Assembly: GCA_022432975.1 (NCBI GenBank) | Contig: CM039510.1 | Span: 36,742,374 to 36,806,373 of the forward strand | DNA length: 64,000 nt | Direction of reading: 5' to 3' | Origin: Begonia masoniana | Taxonomy: Eukaryota > Streptophyta > Magnoliopsida > Cucurbitales > Begoniaceae | Shown: piece by piece, positions 34,670 through 46,390 of the stretch | Position numbering within the stretch: the stretch's first letter is position 1 | Layout of the letters: each line of letters opens with the position of its first letter | The notes under the pieces: model-generated | The model's database searches: none | What the model saw: only the letters and a program-made list of their open reading frames with translations | Told to the model about the DNA's origin: nothing | Position numbers and translations under genes: made by a program

Positions 34670-35770
34670 ATGCCGCGCAAAGGATCGAAAGCCACAACTT
34701 GTTCAGTATCATTCAACCCTATCCAGCACTCATTCCTCAGCCCCACAACGGCTAACTATTTTAAGGACTTTATGACTAAAGACAAGGCGATTATCTATGA
34801 AATTCAATTCCAGCCTACAGTGGTCGATGGCGACATTTTAGCCGTGCTCCGTCAATGGAGGTGGAATCCATTACTATGTTAGGGGGTGATGTGAACGTGA
34901 ATGCCGTTCGCGAGTTTTATGCCAATCTTAAAGCAACCACTAATGATGAGCCAGTTATAGTTCGAAGCAAACTCATCAATTTCTCATCTGAGGCTATCAA
35001 TGCCCATCTTGGTCTCGATAATGCTACACCTGACGATTTTCAAGCTATGATGGATGTCGGGCCTGATTATGAGTTGATTTTACGTGAGATGGGTACATCG
35101 GGGCTCAACATGGATTTATTCGGCGCACAACCCCACTCAACCTTTACACATTATATCAAGCTGCCTCAATCTCTAAGCTCAAGCCTGGTGCAAATTCATT
35201 CGGGGGAACTTAATTCCCACATCTCAAAAGTCCGAATTGATCAAAGAACGGGTGGTGTTGCTATATTGCATCCTCACGGGACGATCCATAAATATCGGGC
35301 AGCTTATACACCGCAATATTATCTCATGCTGTAGAGGATCTGGCACTGGTGGGCATATACACCAAGTTCTGATCACACACCTATGCTCAGCTACCAATGT
35401 CCCCATGAGCTCAATCGATGAACCCTGGATCCAGCAGACAGTGTATAGCTCACTGAATATTGAACGAATTGCCAATTGGCCTTATGGGACAGCCCGAAAT
35501 AATGGCTTAGGGTTCAATGAACATGATGTAAATGCGGTCATCCCTCCTCAGCCTATGCTTATGCCTCACCAACGACGTATTCCAAATTCTCGGGGTTTAA
35601 CCGGTGCACAAATGGACATCGCCATAGCAAGAGAAACACGCATTAAGGCTCGCTCGAAGCAGCGTTATGAAAGTCAGTCGGCTGCACCACCCACTATTGG
35701 CGCTTCCTCGTCATCCATGCCCCCAACTCCTATACCATTGATGATGTCGGACGTATGGCTGCTCAGCTGA
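34670..35770 (+). pseudogene. Athila env-like ORF (putative plant transposon protein family), frameshifted
   Basis: Starts at ATG 34670 (MPRKGSKATT). The segments QPTVVDGDIL, VREFYANLKAT, INAHLGLDN, GRSINIGQLIHRNI and LITHLCSATNV match the conserved pattern of the third ORF of Athila elements, classed in protein databases as a putative plant transposon protein. Frame changes near 34860-34880 and 35235-35245 split it into three overlapping frames. The C-terminal part is Pro/Ser-rich (PPTIGASSSSMPP). The 'env-like' name reflects position only; no function is established. No membrane segment is visible here. Confidence 0.8.
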
Positions 35771-36552
35771 CTATTCAACAAGAGCAGATAAACACTCGAC
35801 AAGCCCGTATGGAATAGAGATTGATGGAACATTCCCAATTTATGGCTTAATATATAGAAGCTTTGAACGCCCACCACAGTTACTCGACCCAATCCGACCC
35901 CCCTTGTCCTACCTATCCAGAGCATCTATTGCGACCATATGAATACCCACCCGACAATGAGGATGATGATGACATGCCGGGATCCACATGAGGTACGCTA
36001 CTATCTTTTCTATTTTTCTTGTGTGCTTTGTCTACATTGAGGACAATGTTTATCTTAAGTTTGGGGGTGATTTTTGCTTGATTTATTTTTTTGCACTGTT
36101 GATCTATTATATACTATATGGTGAGGCATTCTAATCTTGGTTGAGGTGTCAATGATGATTTAATTGGGAATAAATTCATGCTTAAACTCCTTGAGGTATA
36201 CTGAGTAAAAGAGTGATTTGTTTTAGTTTGTATTGAGTAGAGCTTACATAGTTATCTTCACAAATCTGAACACGTTTTATTCTTGTTTGAACCTTTTTGC
36301 TGGTGATATATTTGTGTAGTCTATTGAGAGTGAAACTCAAACACTGTAAGGGAGTGAACAAGAACAAACATGGTAAGGGAGTAGCTCTAGAAAAACGTAA
36401 TGAGTGCTAGTAAGTAAAATCCTTCTTGGTTTTGCCTAATATCCTCGAATGCGAATTGAAATTTTACCAAAATAAAAGAATGACTTAGGCCATCATTGAA
36501 CTGTTTGAGCCTTCTTAGCTTACCATTCATTGTCATCTAATGACACCCATAG
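35771..36552 (+). other. Athila 3' untranslated region with conserved TTTGGGGGTGA motif
   Basis: Contains CATTGAGGACAATGTTTA and AAGTTTGGGGGTGAT at about 36032-36070, the purine-rich signature found 3' of the coding region in Athila elements. No Athila LTR could be identified before the family-G LTR starts at 36553. Confidence 0.65.
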
Positions 36553-36822
36553 TGTAACACCCCTAAAACTGTACCCATTTACCCGTATAAAATTTTTCAT
36601 TTTATTTTACACTTTATCCCTATACTTTAAATAAACTTTACGCGGAATGTAAACTGAAGTTGAAACCAGAACTGAAATCGGAATTAAAGTTCGTTTGGTA
36701 AATCGTTTAAAACATAAACTAATTTAATTTAATAAAACTTAAAACATTTAAGATTAAAGTAGAAAACAGTCGGGAGGACAAAACTGTCCAACCCGTGACA
36801 ACTAAGTGCAGCGAACAGTCGC

Positions 36823-37010
36823 TGCACCATGCAGCGACTGAGCGCTGCAGTTGCTGCAGCAAGCAGCGCTCGATCGCTGCATTGCTGCAGCAAGCAGCGC
36901 TTGATCGCTGCATTGCTGCAGCCATCATGCGCTGCAAACGCTGCAGCAAGCAGCGATCAGTCGCTGCATTGCTGCAGCGCCTGATCGCTGCACTGCAGCC
37001 TTGATCCTTA
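36823..37010. repeat. GCTGCAGCAAGCAGCG tandem array in family G LTR
   Basis: Five to six degenerate units of about 31 bp, built from GCTGCAGCAAGCAGCG plus (C/T)GATCGCTGCATT. Each half is strongly self-complementary (GCTGCAGC; CGCTGC...GCAGCG). Confidence 0.88.
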
Positions 37011-37012
37011 TT

Positions 37013-37088
37013 GCTCTCTGGAATTTGCAGAGAATTCCAGAGAGCAAATACATCAATAAGCTCTCTGGAAATCCGATTTCCAGAGAGC
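37013..37088. repeat. Two adjacent perfect hairpins
   Basis: GCTCTCTGGAATT...AATTCCAGAGAGC (37013-37044) and GCTCTCTGGAAAT...ATTTCCAGAGAGC (37060-37088). Arms are 13 bp with loops of 6 and 3 bases, and the two arms share the same GCTCTCTGGAA core. Confidence 0.9.
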
Positions 37089-39195
37089 AAATCTATACCA
37101 TTTGCCTCATTCATTTCTTGTAACTTTCATACTTTATTCTCACTAAAACATAAACTTGTAATTTAAACTCAATCCATTTACAGCAGACTTTGCGAAGTCC
37201 AACTGCGTGGATAGCTCTAAAAATCGAGCCTATCCGTAACAACCTAAAAACATTTCAAAACATTTCCTATAACATTCGAATAAAAGACTTAACAAAACGT
37301 TTTAAATACGATTACAAAAACATTTGAAACGTCAAAAGTAAACCTATCAACTACCAGACCAAGCATCCTAATATGTTCTATACAAATTAACATCAGCCCA
37401 AACATCACAAAAAAATCCCAAAATCTATACGTACTTCCCCCACGGGTCAAAAACGCGCCGACTGCCCAGCGCACTCCCACGGGCCATCATCCATCACGCT
37501 CAGACACTCAGAAGGAGGAACGTCGTCCTCACCTGGATCTATATCACCTAGAACGTAACCTACACCATACAGACATCTATGAGATAATGAAATCTCAGTA
37601 AGCTTCGTAAATGCAGATGCGTGCAGTGCATATGGAGTTCAGAAATCATGCATAACAGAGCGTCGCAGACAGTATATCACCGAGATCTCATCCCCCTAAC
37701 CGAAGGGGGGCCCATCCAGTGGATCGGACTACCCCGTGCGGTTAGAGGAGGGGGGAACACGCTTACAACACATACAGCCGTGCCCGAGCCCCACCTCGCA
37801 TGACCAGATAACAGATTACGTTCATTTATTACAGTACATGAGATGTGGTATCGGCCAGACCCTTAATCGGCCTGCACGATAGATCAAGAGCCCCAATTTC
37901 TGGGCCACATGGTTTTCAGAAAACATCGTGCAGTGCAGAAATTCGTTTTCATGCCAAGTTAAAATATGTGATGCATGAACAGTTCAATATAAAAGTAAAC
38001 AAACAAGCATGCGTACCATCAAGACTGTAAATGAAATAACCCACAAAACGTTTAAACCTAACTACCCAACCAAAGCAGTTAAAACAATCAATCCTCCAAG
38101 ATCCTCGACGCTAAATCGAAGTACGGTGTAGACCAATCAGTCCGAGTAAGTCACGAGAACTTACCTGGAGCGCACAGATTCACGAGCTTCGTCCAAGAGA
38201 GTCGTTCACCTACGCAATTCAAGGCGTTTATCGTTAAAACGAATTTAAACTTCTAAACGTCCAAATTCAACGAAACATTAACTAAGGAATTCCTTAAAAC
38301 TTCTAACTCATCAAATCGAGATATTTAAACGACTAATTCATGCTCGATGGTTCGAAATTACAATTAACGAACTTTTCCAAAAATTCCTAATTTTTTAACC
38401 TTTTCACGATTTGATTTAACTTCGTCCAATAACGTCAAATACGTGCAATATATACTTAATCGAGGCTACCCTATTAATTACGAACCCTAATTCGCATTTT
38501 TGACGAAACCCTAACGAAACCCTAATTGTTTATACTCCGTAAAACTCGAAATAAACGCTCTAAGAACGTAGATTCATACCTAGGATAGTGAGAGGAGGAA
38601 GAATCACGAAGAACGGAGGAGAAACGGAGGTCGGAATCGTCGAAGTCGTCGACGGCAGGGAGATAGCGCGAAGGAGAAAGCTCTCTGGCGATCGTGAATT
38701 CCAGAGAAGAAGAGAGAAAGTGAGGGAGAGAAGGAAAGAATTGTGATTTTATAAAATTGGGTTGGCAGATTACCAAAATGCCCTTAGCTCTTGTTTCGTC
38801 ATTCGTTTCGTTAATCAGCTAACGATTCGGATTCTCGAAAACTCCATATTTTGCCAATAATTTCTATTCATTACCAGGGCTTTATTAAAACTGTCCGTTC
38901 GCAATTTGGACCTCGTTTACTATTTTTACTAAAACGTTCCTTACATTACGATAGGCGTATTTACTCAGAATATAGCGTTTAATCTCCAAAAATTCCCGTA
39001 AATTTCTTAAAATTCCTATTAATCGTTAGGATCATAATGACGCTTTCCGTTTGCGAAACTGATTTGATTTGACATATTTACGAAAAATGCCATTAGATAA
39101 TGAAATAATAATATAATATAATATATCCAAAAACCCGTACAAGCCGGGTATTTCATTCCACCCACCTTATTTAGAATTTTGTCCACAAAATTAAA

Positions 39196-42150
39196 TCATG
39201 CAAACAAATCAGGATACTTAGTCATCATATCCTGCTGTCGTTCCCACGTAGCCTCTTCCACCTCGTGGTTCCGCCACAAAATTTTGACCAGTGGAATCTC
39301 TTTGTTGCGCAAGACTTTGGTGGAATACTCCAAAATGCGTACCGGCCCTACCTCGTAAGTCAAGGTAGGCTGTACCTCGATCTCTGTAGCCTCCACGATA
39401 TGCGACGGGTCGCGCAAGCACTTCCGAAGCATAGATACATGAAACACGTCGTGGATACCCTCCATAGAAGCTGGAAGCTGCAGTCTATACGCCAACTTCC
39501 CGATCTTCTTCAGAATGGGAAAGGGCCCCACATAACGAGGGTTCAACTTACCCCTCCTTCCAAATCTCGCTACGCCTTTGAACGGAGAAACTTTCAAATA
39601 GACCTCATCGCCTTCCTCGAACTCCAGCTCTCTCCGTCTGGTATCAGCATAGCTCTTCTGCCTGCTCTGTGCTACCTCTATACGCTGTCGAATGATGGCA
39701 ATCTTCTCTGCCGTCTGCTGTAGAATCTCAGGACCAACGATGCTGGCCTCGCCAACCTCGTCCCAATATAACGGAGATCTACACTTTCGACCATACAGCG
39801 CCTCATATGGAGCCATGCATATAGTAGCCTGGAAGCTATTATTATAAGAGAACTCGATCAGTGGCAAATACCTGCTCCACGATCCCTGAAACTCCAGCAC
39901 ACATGCTCTGAGCATATCCTCCAGAATCTGATTCGTCCTCTCTGTCTGTCCATCAGTCTGAGGATGAAATGCGGTGCTGAAATTAAGCTGAGTCCCCATA
40001 GCTTTGTGCAGACTCTTCCAGAACTTCGAGGTAAATCTCGGATCTCGATCTGAGACAATAGAAGCTGGCACGCCATGCAGTCTGACAATCTCCTGCACAT
40101 AGAGCTCTGCGAGCTGATCCATAGACGATGCCATCTTCACAGATAAGAAGTGGGCCGACTTTGTCAATCGGTCCACGATCACCCATACGCCATCATGGCC
40201 CTTCGTCGTCCTCGGGAGCCCCACAATAAAGTCCATAGAGATATGCTCCCACTTCCACTCCGGAATCGGCAGTGGTAATAACGTTCCGGCCGGTCTCTGG
40301 TGCTCTGCCTTCACCTGTTGACATACCAAACAAGTCTCAACATACTTGGCAACCTCCCTCTTCATGTTCGGCCACCAGAAATGTCGCTTCAAATCCCGGT
40401 ACATCTTGGTACTTCCCGGGTGCACAGAATATGCCGAAGAATGTGCCTCGGCCAATATCTCCCTCTTCAGATTCTCGTCGCTCGGCACGTACCACCTATG
40501 CCTGAACTTCAGAATACCATCATCTGACAAGTGGAAATCCGACGAGTCACCCAGCGTCATACTCGATCGAAGCTCCATACACTCCGTATCACTCTGCTGA
40601 GCCTCTCGTATACGATCTAGAATGGTCGGCCTGAGAGAAATGTGGGCGAGCATACTGGACAACTCAGCCACTATCTCCACGTCGAATCTCTCAATCTCAG
40701 ACCGCAGCGTAACTGACATCGCTGCTAATGAAGGCTGACTGGCAGAAGGCACTCTACTCAAGGCATCAGCAACCTTGTTCGCCTTCCCTGGATGGTACTT
40801 GATATCAAAATCATAATCTTTGACGAACTCGAGCCATCGTCTCTGTCGCATATTCAGCTCCTTCTGCGTAAATAAATACTTCAGGCTCTTGTGGTCAGAA
40901 AATATCTCGCACTGCTGCCCATATAAATAATGTCTCCATATCTTCAGTGCGAAGACCACAGCTACTAACTCAAGGTCGTGCATAGGGTAATTCTGTTCAT
41001 ACGGCTTCAGCTGCCGAGAAGCATATGCAATAACTCTCCCCTCCTGCATCAATACACAACCGAGTCCCACTCCAGATGCATCGCAATAAATACTGTATTT
41101 GACACCTTCAACAGGTAGTGCCAGTACTGGAGCGGTGGTCAATCTCTGCTTTAACTCCATAAAACTATCTTCACAAGCAGCCGACCATACAAACTTCTCG
41201 TTCTTCTGAGTCAATCGTGTAAGAGGAAGTGCGATCTTCGAGAATCCCTCAATAAACTTCCGATAATAATCGGCCAATCCGAGAAATCCACGCACCTCAC
41301 GTACGTTCTTCGGCTGTGGCCAATCTCTGACCACCTGAATCTTGCTCGGATCTACAGAAACTCCGTCCTGTGATATAATATGGCCAAGGAAGCTCACTCT
41401 GTCAAGCCAGAACTCGCACTTCGAAAACTTTGGATAGAGCTGGCGTTGACTCAGAATCTGCAAAACGATCCTCAGATGTTCCTCGTGCTCTTCCTTTGTC
41501 TTAGAGTAAATCAAAATGTCATCGATGAAAACCACCACGAACTTATCTAGATACTCCTTGAAGACACGGTTCATCAGATCCATAAACGCTGCAGGGGCAT
41601 TAGTGAGTCTGAAAGACATGACAAGGAACTCATAATGCCCATACCTCGTTCGGAATGCTGTCTTCTGAATATCATCCCTCCGGACTTTCAGCTGATAATA
41701 ACCCGAGCGCAGGTCGATCCTGGAAAATACTCGGGCACCCTGCAACTGATCAAATAAGTCATCAATCCGGGGCAGTGGATACTTATTCTTCACCGTCAAT
41801 TTGTTCAACTCTCTGTAATCAATGCACATCCTGAGGGTCCCGTCTTTCTTCTTGACGAATAGAACAGGCGCACCCCAGGGTGAAACACTAGGTCGAATGA
41901 AACATTTTTCTAATAACTCATCAAGCTGAGTCCTCAACTCTCTCAACTCGGCTGGTGCCAACCGGTATGGGTTCTTAAACCTCGGTGCGGAGTTAGGATA
42001 TACATCAATAGTGAACTCAATCTCCCGGTTCGGTGGTAACCCGGGGAGGTCATCAAGAAAAATCCCAGAGAACTCTCTGACAATAGGAATGTCGCTCAGC
42101 TTTTCTCCGCTGAGCAACTGACAATCAAATACAGAGGCCAAATAAATAGA
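39196..42150 (-). CDS. Family G Pol: RT, RNase H, integrase, chromodomain
   Basis: The open frame from 42141 down to 39196 is 981 codons. [37 protein letters not shown]. RNase [16 protein letters not shown]. Integrase zinc finger: [11 protein letters not shown]...CLVCQQ. Core: [24 protein letters not shown]. Chromodomain: [30 protein letters not shown]. Catalytic residues are all present. It is in the same frame as gag-protease upstream, from which a single TGA (42153-42151) separates it. GC content and codon use are slightly higher than in families A and B. Confidence 0.93.
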   Translation of the reverse strand, partial: SIYLASVFDCQLLSGEKLSDIPIVREFSGIFLDDLPGLPPNREIEFTIDVYPNSAPRFKNPYRLAPAELRELRTQLDELLEKCFIRPSVSPWGAPVLFVKKKDGTLRMCIDYRELNKLTVKNKYPLPRIDDLFDQLQGARVFSRIDLRSGYYQLKVRRDDIQKTAFRTRYGHYEFLVMSFRLTNAPAAFMDLMNRVFKEYLDKFVVVFIDDILIYSKTKEEHEEHLRIVLQILSQRQLYPKFSKCEFWLDRVSFLGHIISQDGVSVDPSKIQVVRDWPQPKNVREVRGFLGLADYYRKFIEGFSKIALPLTRLTQKNEKFVWSAACEDSFMELKQRLTTAPVLALPVEGVKYSIYCDASGVGLGCVLMQEGRVIAYASRQLKPYEQNYPMHDLELVAVVFALKIWRHYLYGQQCEIFSDHKSLKYLFTQKELNMRQRRWLEFVKDYDFDIKYHPGKANKVADALSRVPSASQPSLAAMSVTLRSEIERFDVEIVAELSSMLAHISLRPTILDRIREAQQSDTECMELRSSMTLGDSSDFHLSDDGILKFRHRWYVPSDENLKREILAEAHSSAYSVHPGSTKMYRDLKRHFWWPNMKREVAKYVETCLVCQQVKAEHQRPAGTLLPLPIPEWKWEHISMDFIVGLPRTTKGHDGVWVIVDRLTKSAHFLSVKMASSMDQLAELYVQEIVRLHGVPASIVSDRDPRFTSKFWKSLHKAMGTQLNFSTAFHPQTDGQTERTNQILEDMLRACVLEFQGSWSRYLPLIEFSYNNSFQATICMAPYEALYGRKCRSPLYWDEVGEASIVGPEILQQTAEKIAIIRQRIEVAQSRQKSYADTRRRELEFEEGDEVYLKVSPFKGVARFGRRGKLNPRYVGPFPILKKIGKLAYRLQLPASMEGIHDVFHVSMLRKCLRDPSHIVEATEIEVQPTLTYEVGPVRILEYSTKVLRNKEIPLVKILWRNHEVEEATWERQQDMMTKYPDLFA

Positions 42151-43295
42151 TCACGCACCTTTAAACTGCTCGTTGACCATCATGGAATAAGAAATAGGCG
42201 AGCTACTCAATCTGTTCATCGCTTGATAAGAAAACTCGGCTTTACCCGGGGGTCGGAAGGTCACCATCCCGGATCGACAATTGATGGTGGCGAAGTGCTG
42301 TTCTAGCCAGTCCATCCCTAAGATCAAATCATAGTGTTCTATGCCCATAACAATAAGGCGAGCATAGAGGGTATTACTCCCAACCGAGACAATATTGCCT
42401 TGCACAATCTGACGTGACTGCATACGCTCTCCTGAGGGAAACATCACACTATATTCGCACTCTGCTAACTCTGGCACTAATCTCAGTCTAGACATGCAAG
42501 CAATCGATATAAAGGAGTGCGTAGCTCCTGTATCCATCAAAGTAAATACAGTTGTACCCATAATCAGAATAGTACCTGCCATCACAGCAGGCTGATCATC
42601 GTCATCAACATCGGCTGGCTCTATGAATGCGAAGACCCTCGGGGTCACTCTCCTCTGATCTCCACCTAACTGGTCTCGGCCAGACTTCGGGCAATCTCTG
42701 ACGTAATGGCCGAGCTCCCCACATCTGAAGCATCGGTTAGTGCCAACACGGCACTCACCACTGTGTTCCCTCTGACATATGGGGCACCACGGTATCTGAG
42801 AAGCCCCCTGCACTTGCTTCCCTTTACCCCGATCAATACCTCCCTCAAGAGGTCTCTTCACACCCCGCGGCTGCTGTTGAGGCGGCTGTGCTCTCGGCTG
42901 CCCTCCTCGGTTCTGTGACTGAGGACGGATCTCTCGAAAGAAGCCTTTCATTGGCTCCCTCGGTCTAACACAAGTGGCTCTGGCAGCCTCAATATCCAGA
43001 GCTCTGGCCGTGATATCAGAATAGGGCACATCAATAATACCCGAGACCACAACGTGCATCCGAATCTCCGGATTAAGTCCCTCCATAAACTGGTGCACCT
43101 TCTCTTCATTATAAACTAACAAGACGAGGTGCATATCTGGATAATGCCTCAAACCTCCGAATATAATCAGCAACTGAACCAGTCTGCTTCAGCTGCATAA
43201 ACTCGTTCCTCTTGGCCACCCTCACTGTGCGGCTGAAATACTTATCGAAGAATAGAAACTTGAACCGATCCCAAGTCATAATAGATACATCCGTC
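42151..43295 (-). pseudogene. Family G Gag and protease, N-terminus lost
   Basis: Reads [35 protein letters not shown], then after a frame change near 43115-43135 NEEKVHQFMEGLNPEIR. The zinc-binding part is CPICQREHSGEC plus CCHC knuckle CFRCGELGHYVRDC. The protease follows with [12 protein letters not shown] and LILGMDWLEQHF. It ends at TGA 42153-42151, in frame with pol. The first ~100 codons of gag, the leader and the 5' LTR are missing, cut at about 43295 where unrelated LTR sequence begins. Confidence 0.88.
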
Positions 43296-45043
43296 TCATT
43301 TTCATGCATCATGAATGTTTCTCAAGCATAAGAAAATGTTTTAATGCATGTTTTCCATGAACAAGATATGTATGTATATATGTATATATATAAGATTTAT
43401 GCAACGTGGACTAAGTGAGGGTTGGGGGCAGTTCGGCGTATGTCACAGTCCAAAGAGGGACATATGAATACGACCCGCAGTAGGGAACAAGATCAAACTC
43501 ACTGTCGAACCCCCTTAACCGGCACAAATCCTCTCTTAATCCACACAACCTAAATGAAGAATATGATCAAAGACTATGAATGATGAATATGATCAATGAC
43601 TATGCACGATGAATATGATCCATGACTATGAACGATGAATATGATCCATGACTATGAATGATGAATATGATCCATGACTATGAATGATGATTACGAGCAA
43701 AGATGTGAACAAGAAAAGACTTATGAGCATGTGATTTTCCCAAATTATACATTCATGCATCCATGTTAGTGTTGCATTCCTTACTAAGCATTAGGCTTAT
43801 AGTTAAATCTTATGATGTAGGTGAAGAGTTAGAAGGTGAGGATTTCCAGTCCAGAGATGATGTTTAAAGTTGGTTGCCGGAGGATGCTCAGTGTGACAGT
43901 GAAGGTTGGATAGGCGATTAAGTTCCCTGGTTATGCTCATAGTAAGTCAGAAAAGTTTACGATGAACAGATAACTAAATAGAACAGAATTTCTTATAACA
44001 ATGAGATTTGGATTTGAAGGGCTTGTCTTTAGAGTCTAAATACGATTTTAAGGATTAATGAATGGTTTGTTTTGCTTGAGTCTTCCGCTATGCGTATTTT
44101 AGATGAGTTTATGATTTTTATTCTTTGAGGTTTATGGTTACTAAATTAAGATTCGGGTGAGTTGTGGTAATTTCCATCGGATGATGAGAGTGTTATCTTG
44201 TCGTCTAGCGATCGGCAGATGTAGTGTCTAAGCCATCGGATGATAAAAGTGCTATTTTGTCGTCTAGCGATCGGCAGATATAGAGTGTTTAAGCCATCGG
44301 ATGATGAGAGTGTTATTTTGTCGTCTAGTGATCGGAAAATGTAGTGTAATAAGTCACCGGATGATGAGGATGTAATTTGTCGTCTAGCATTCGGTGGATG
44401 AAGTGTATTCCTTCACCGGATGATGTATATGGTATTTGTCGTCTAGCGTTCGGTGGATGAAGTGTATTCCTTCACCGGATGATGTATATGGTATTTTGTC
44501 GTCTAGCGTTCGGTGGATGGAGTGTATTCCTTCACCGGATGATGTAAATGGCATTTTGTCGTCTAGCATTCGGTGGATGAAGTGTAATTCTTCACCGGAT
44601 GATGTAAATGTTAATTTGTTGTCTAGTGACCGGATGATGTGAGTATTCTCTTATTGTTTAATGTCCAGGTAATGTTTTAAGTCGATCACGTGAAGCACAC
44701 ATGACCACCGGTCGATGTAGGGTAAATATGAACATCTAGTGGAGAATGTTCGGGACCGGGCGATGTCTTTAATTAGGCACGTGCAATGCCCGTGACCACC
44801 GGTGGATGTCTATTGCTGGTTGAGATCAGATGTGTCGTGTGGCAGACACGTGATCATCGATCGATGTGAGTCTATAACTCTATTGGTAGATGCAGATCAA
44901 GAGATGTTTGAAAATAAAAAAAAAAAGAAAACGAAAAGGGAATAATATTTACACTAATAATGAACAAGGTGTATGGAAGTAAGAATCAAATGATTAAGAG
45001 ATTAAGTAATGAATTGTGTGGCGATTCCGTTAGGGTCGTTACA
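43296..45043 (+). mobile_element. Truncated B-like LTR (5' LTR of the B2 copy or a relative)
   Basis: The 3' ~1750 bp of a B-like LTR, starting inside the second putative intron (compare 57129 onward) and ending GGGTCGTTACA. It keeps GTGAGGGTTGGGGGCAGTTC, TTACTAAGCATTAGGCTTA (43782) and the acceptor GATGTAG|GTGAAG at 43820. The left edge joins family-G gag within a short shared TCATGCATCATG-like stretch. A primer-binding site follows. Confidence 0.85.
44165..44880 (+). repeat. Long-unit hairpin-motif array
   Basis: About eight units of 58-62 bp combining TTGTCGTCTAGC(G/A)(T/A)TCGG(T/C)(G/A)GATG with CACCGGATGATG(T/A). The three at about 44385-44570 are nearly identical. Single motifs with CACGTG cores follow. 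Confidence 0.88.
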
Positions 45044-45047
45044 ATTA

Positions 45048-45059
45048 TGGTATCAGAGC
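45048..45059 (+). other. Primer-binding site, tRNA-iMet
   Basis: TGGTATCAGAGC, four bases after the LTR end. Confidence 0.92.
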
Positions 45060-45206
45060 AAAACCGGGTTCTAAAACCGATTCTGCAGACTGCCTTCCAG
45101 CACTGACTGTCACGTGAGCACACTCCAGTAACTGTAAGTATTTATGATTTCAGTAAATGTCACTAAGTTAAGATGCATTTATAATTAATTGTCTAGGAAT
45201 CCCAAA

Positions 45207-45440
45207 ATGGTTAGAGGTCAGCAGAGAGAGATCAATGAGGATAGCAATGCCATTGCTCAGTTGACAGAGTTGGTCATGCGCCAATCTCGCCAGATCGAAC
45301 AACTGATGACTGCTAGAGAGGAACAAGGCAACTCCAGTACTAATGCAACTCATGATCATGCATTTCCACCGGCTTCGACCCCCGGTGTTTAATGGACATG
45401 TTTCAGATCCTATTTATGCTGAGGAGTGGGTCGACGAAAG
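45207..45440 (+). pseudogene. Gag N-terminal fragment, B2
   Basis: MVRGQQREINED...RQIEQLMTAREEQGNSS matches the start of family-B gag. A small deletion near 45360 shifts the frame before FNGHVSDPIYAEEW. The match stops at about 45436, followed by a 16-T run and the assembly gap. The next gag segment is at 49279. Confidence 0.85.
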
Positions 45441-45457
45441 ATTTTTTTTTTTTTTTT

Positions 45458-45557
45458 NNNNNNNNNNNNNNNNNNNNNNNNNNNNNNNNNNNNNNNNNNN
45501 NNNNNNNNNNNNNNNNNNNNNNNNNNNNNNNNNNNNNNNNNNNNNNNNNNNNNNNNN
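45458..45557. other. Assembly gap (100 N)
   Basis: Exactly 100 N, the usual placeholder for a gap of unknown size, preceded by a T16 run (45442-45457). Confidence 0.98.
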
Positions 45558-46375
45558 TGGCATAGCATTTATGCCCTTGCATCCACAAGAAGAAACATCA
45601 GCTCTTGGTGGGCTAATGGCATCTCGAGTAGGTGGGAGGGTTTTCAAATTTATGAAAAAAATTCAAGGTGTTAACCAACGAAATAAAAAAATGAAACTTA
45701 TATACTTTTGGTACAATTGAAAGTGCAGTGAGCTTGGTTCAGGATGGGGCATTTTTTCGCGGTGTTTTGAGATCTTATAAGTATATAATGCGGTGAAGTG
45801 GTTATTGGTAGCGACACGTCTCTATAAAAATTGATAATGGTGAAACGCTATTGCTCAGTGCATCTAGGGCCCTTGCTCCCAAAAAACTCAAATTCTGGGT
45901 GGGCAAATTGCAACACGAGTGGGTTGGAGGGTTTCAAATTTCTGAAAAACACTTCAAGATGTAAAAAAAAAAAAAATGAAACGTGTATACTTTGGTGACA
46001 TGAATTGAGAAAGGTGCATTAAAAAAGTGGAATCCAAATCTTTGACTAACAGATGATAAGAGTGTTTAAAGACACTTAGAGACAAGAAAGGGATATGCTT
46101 AAGCTTATTTTGAAGAAATCTTGTGCTTCAGCCTCATTCTTGGAGGCCCAAAAGGTTTAGACTGAAGTTGTTAATGAAAGGAGGTTTCCACGTAATTCTA
46201 GTGGCAAGAAAGAAGGTAACAAGATTATGAATAAATTCATATCATGAAGATGACATTATGTGAGGAAGCAATAGCATTTGTGAAAGCAAAAACAAAGAAA
46301 TACTTACAGTCGGTGAAGCACGTTGCATGGCGGCCGGCATTGTCGGGTAATCCTTTGAACGACTCCACCATTTAT
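45558..46375 (-). other. Unclassified DNA, probably the leader of the E-type element
   Basis: Lies just inside the primer-binding site of the E LTR (minus strand), so it is at least partly that element's internal leader. No protein domain is seen. Two imperfect direct repeats of ~100 bp, about 290 bp apart (45570-45675 and 45862-45965), share TTGC(A/T)(T/C)CC, GGTGGG, CGAGT(A/G)GGT and GGAGGGTTT-CAAATTT. Poly-A runs occur at 45964-45976. Confidence 0.5.
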
Positions 46376-46387
46376 GCTCTGATACCA
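46376..46387 (-). other. Primer-binding site of the E-type element, tRNA-iMet
   Basis: TGGTATCAGAGC on the minus strand, three bases from the LTR edge at 46391. Confidence 0.9.
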
Positions 46388-46390
46388 TCC

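Larger units (their letters stand above)
36553..39155 (-). mobile_element. Family G 3' LTR
   Basis: Minus-strand TGAAATACCCGGCTTG...GGGTGTTACA, 2603 bp, preceded by the tract AAATAAGGTGGGTGGAA next to pol. Minus-strand layout: TATA-like TTTTATAAAATC near 38750, donor 1 at 38579 (CTAG|GTATGA), intron 1 to 38210, micro-exon 38209-38165 (45 nt), donor CCAG|GTAAGT, intron 2 38164-37548 (617 nt) ending TTCTAG. The distal part carries a CTGCAG-rich array and two strong hairpins. Confidence 0.88.

Noticed and set aside
34670..35770. Functional envelope gene of a plant retrovirus
   Set aside because: Broken by frame changes, with no signal peptide or membrane anchor visible; 'env-like' describes its position only.
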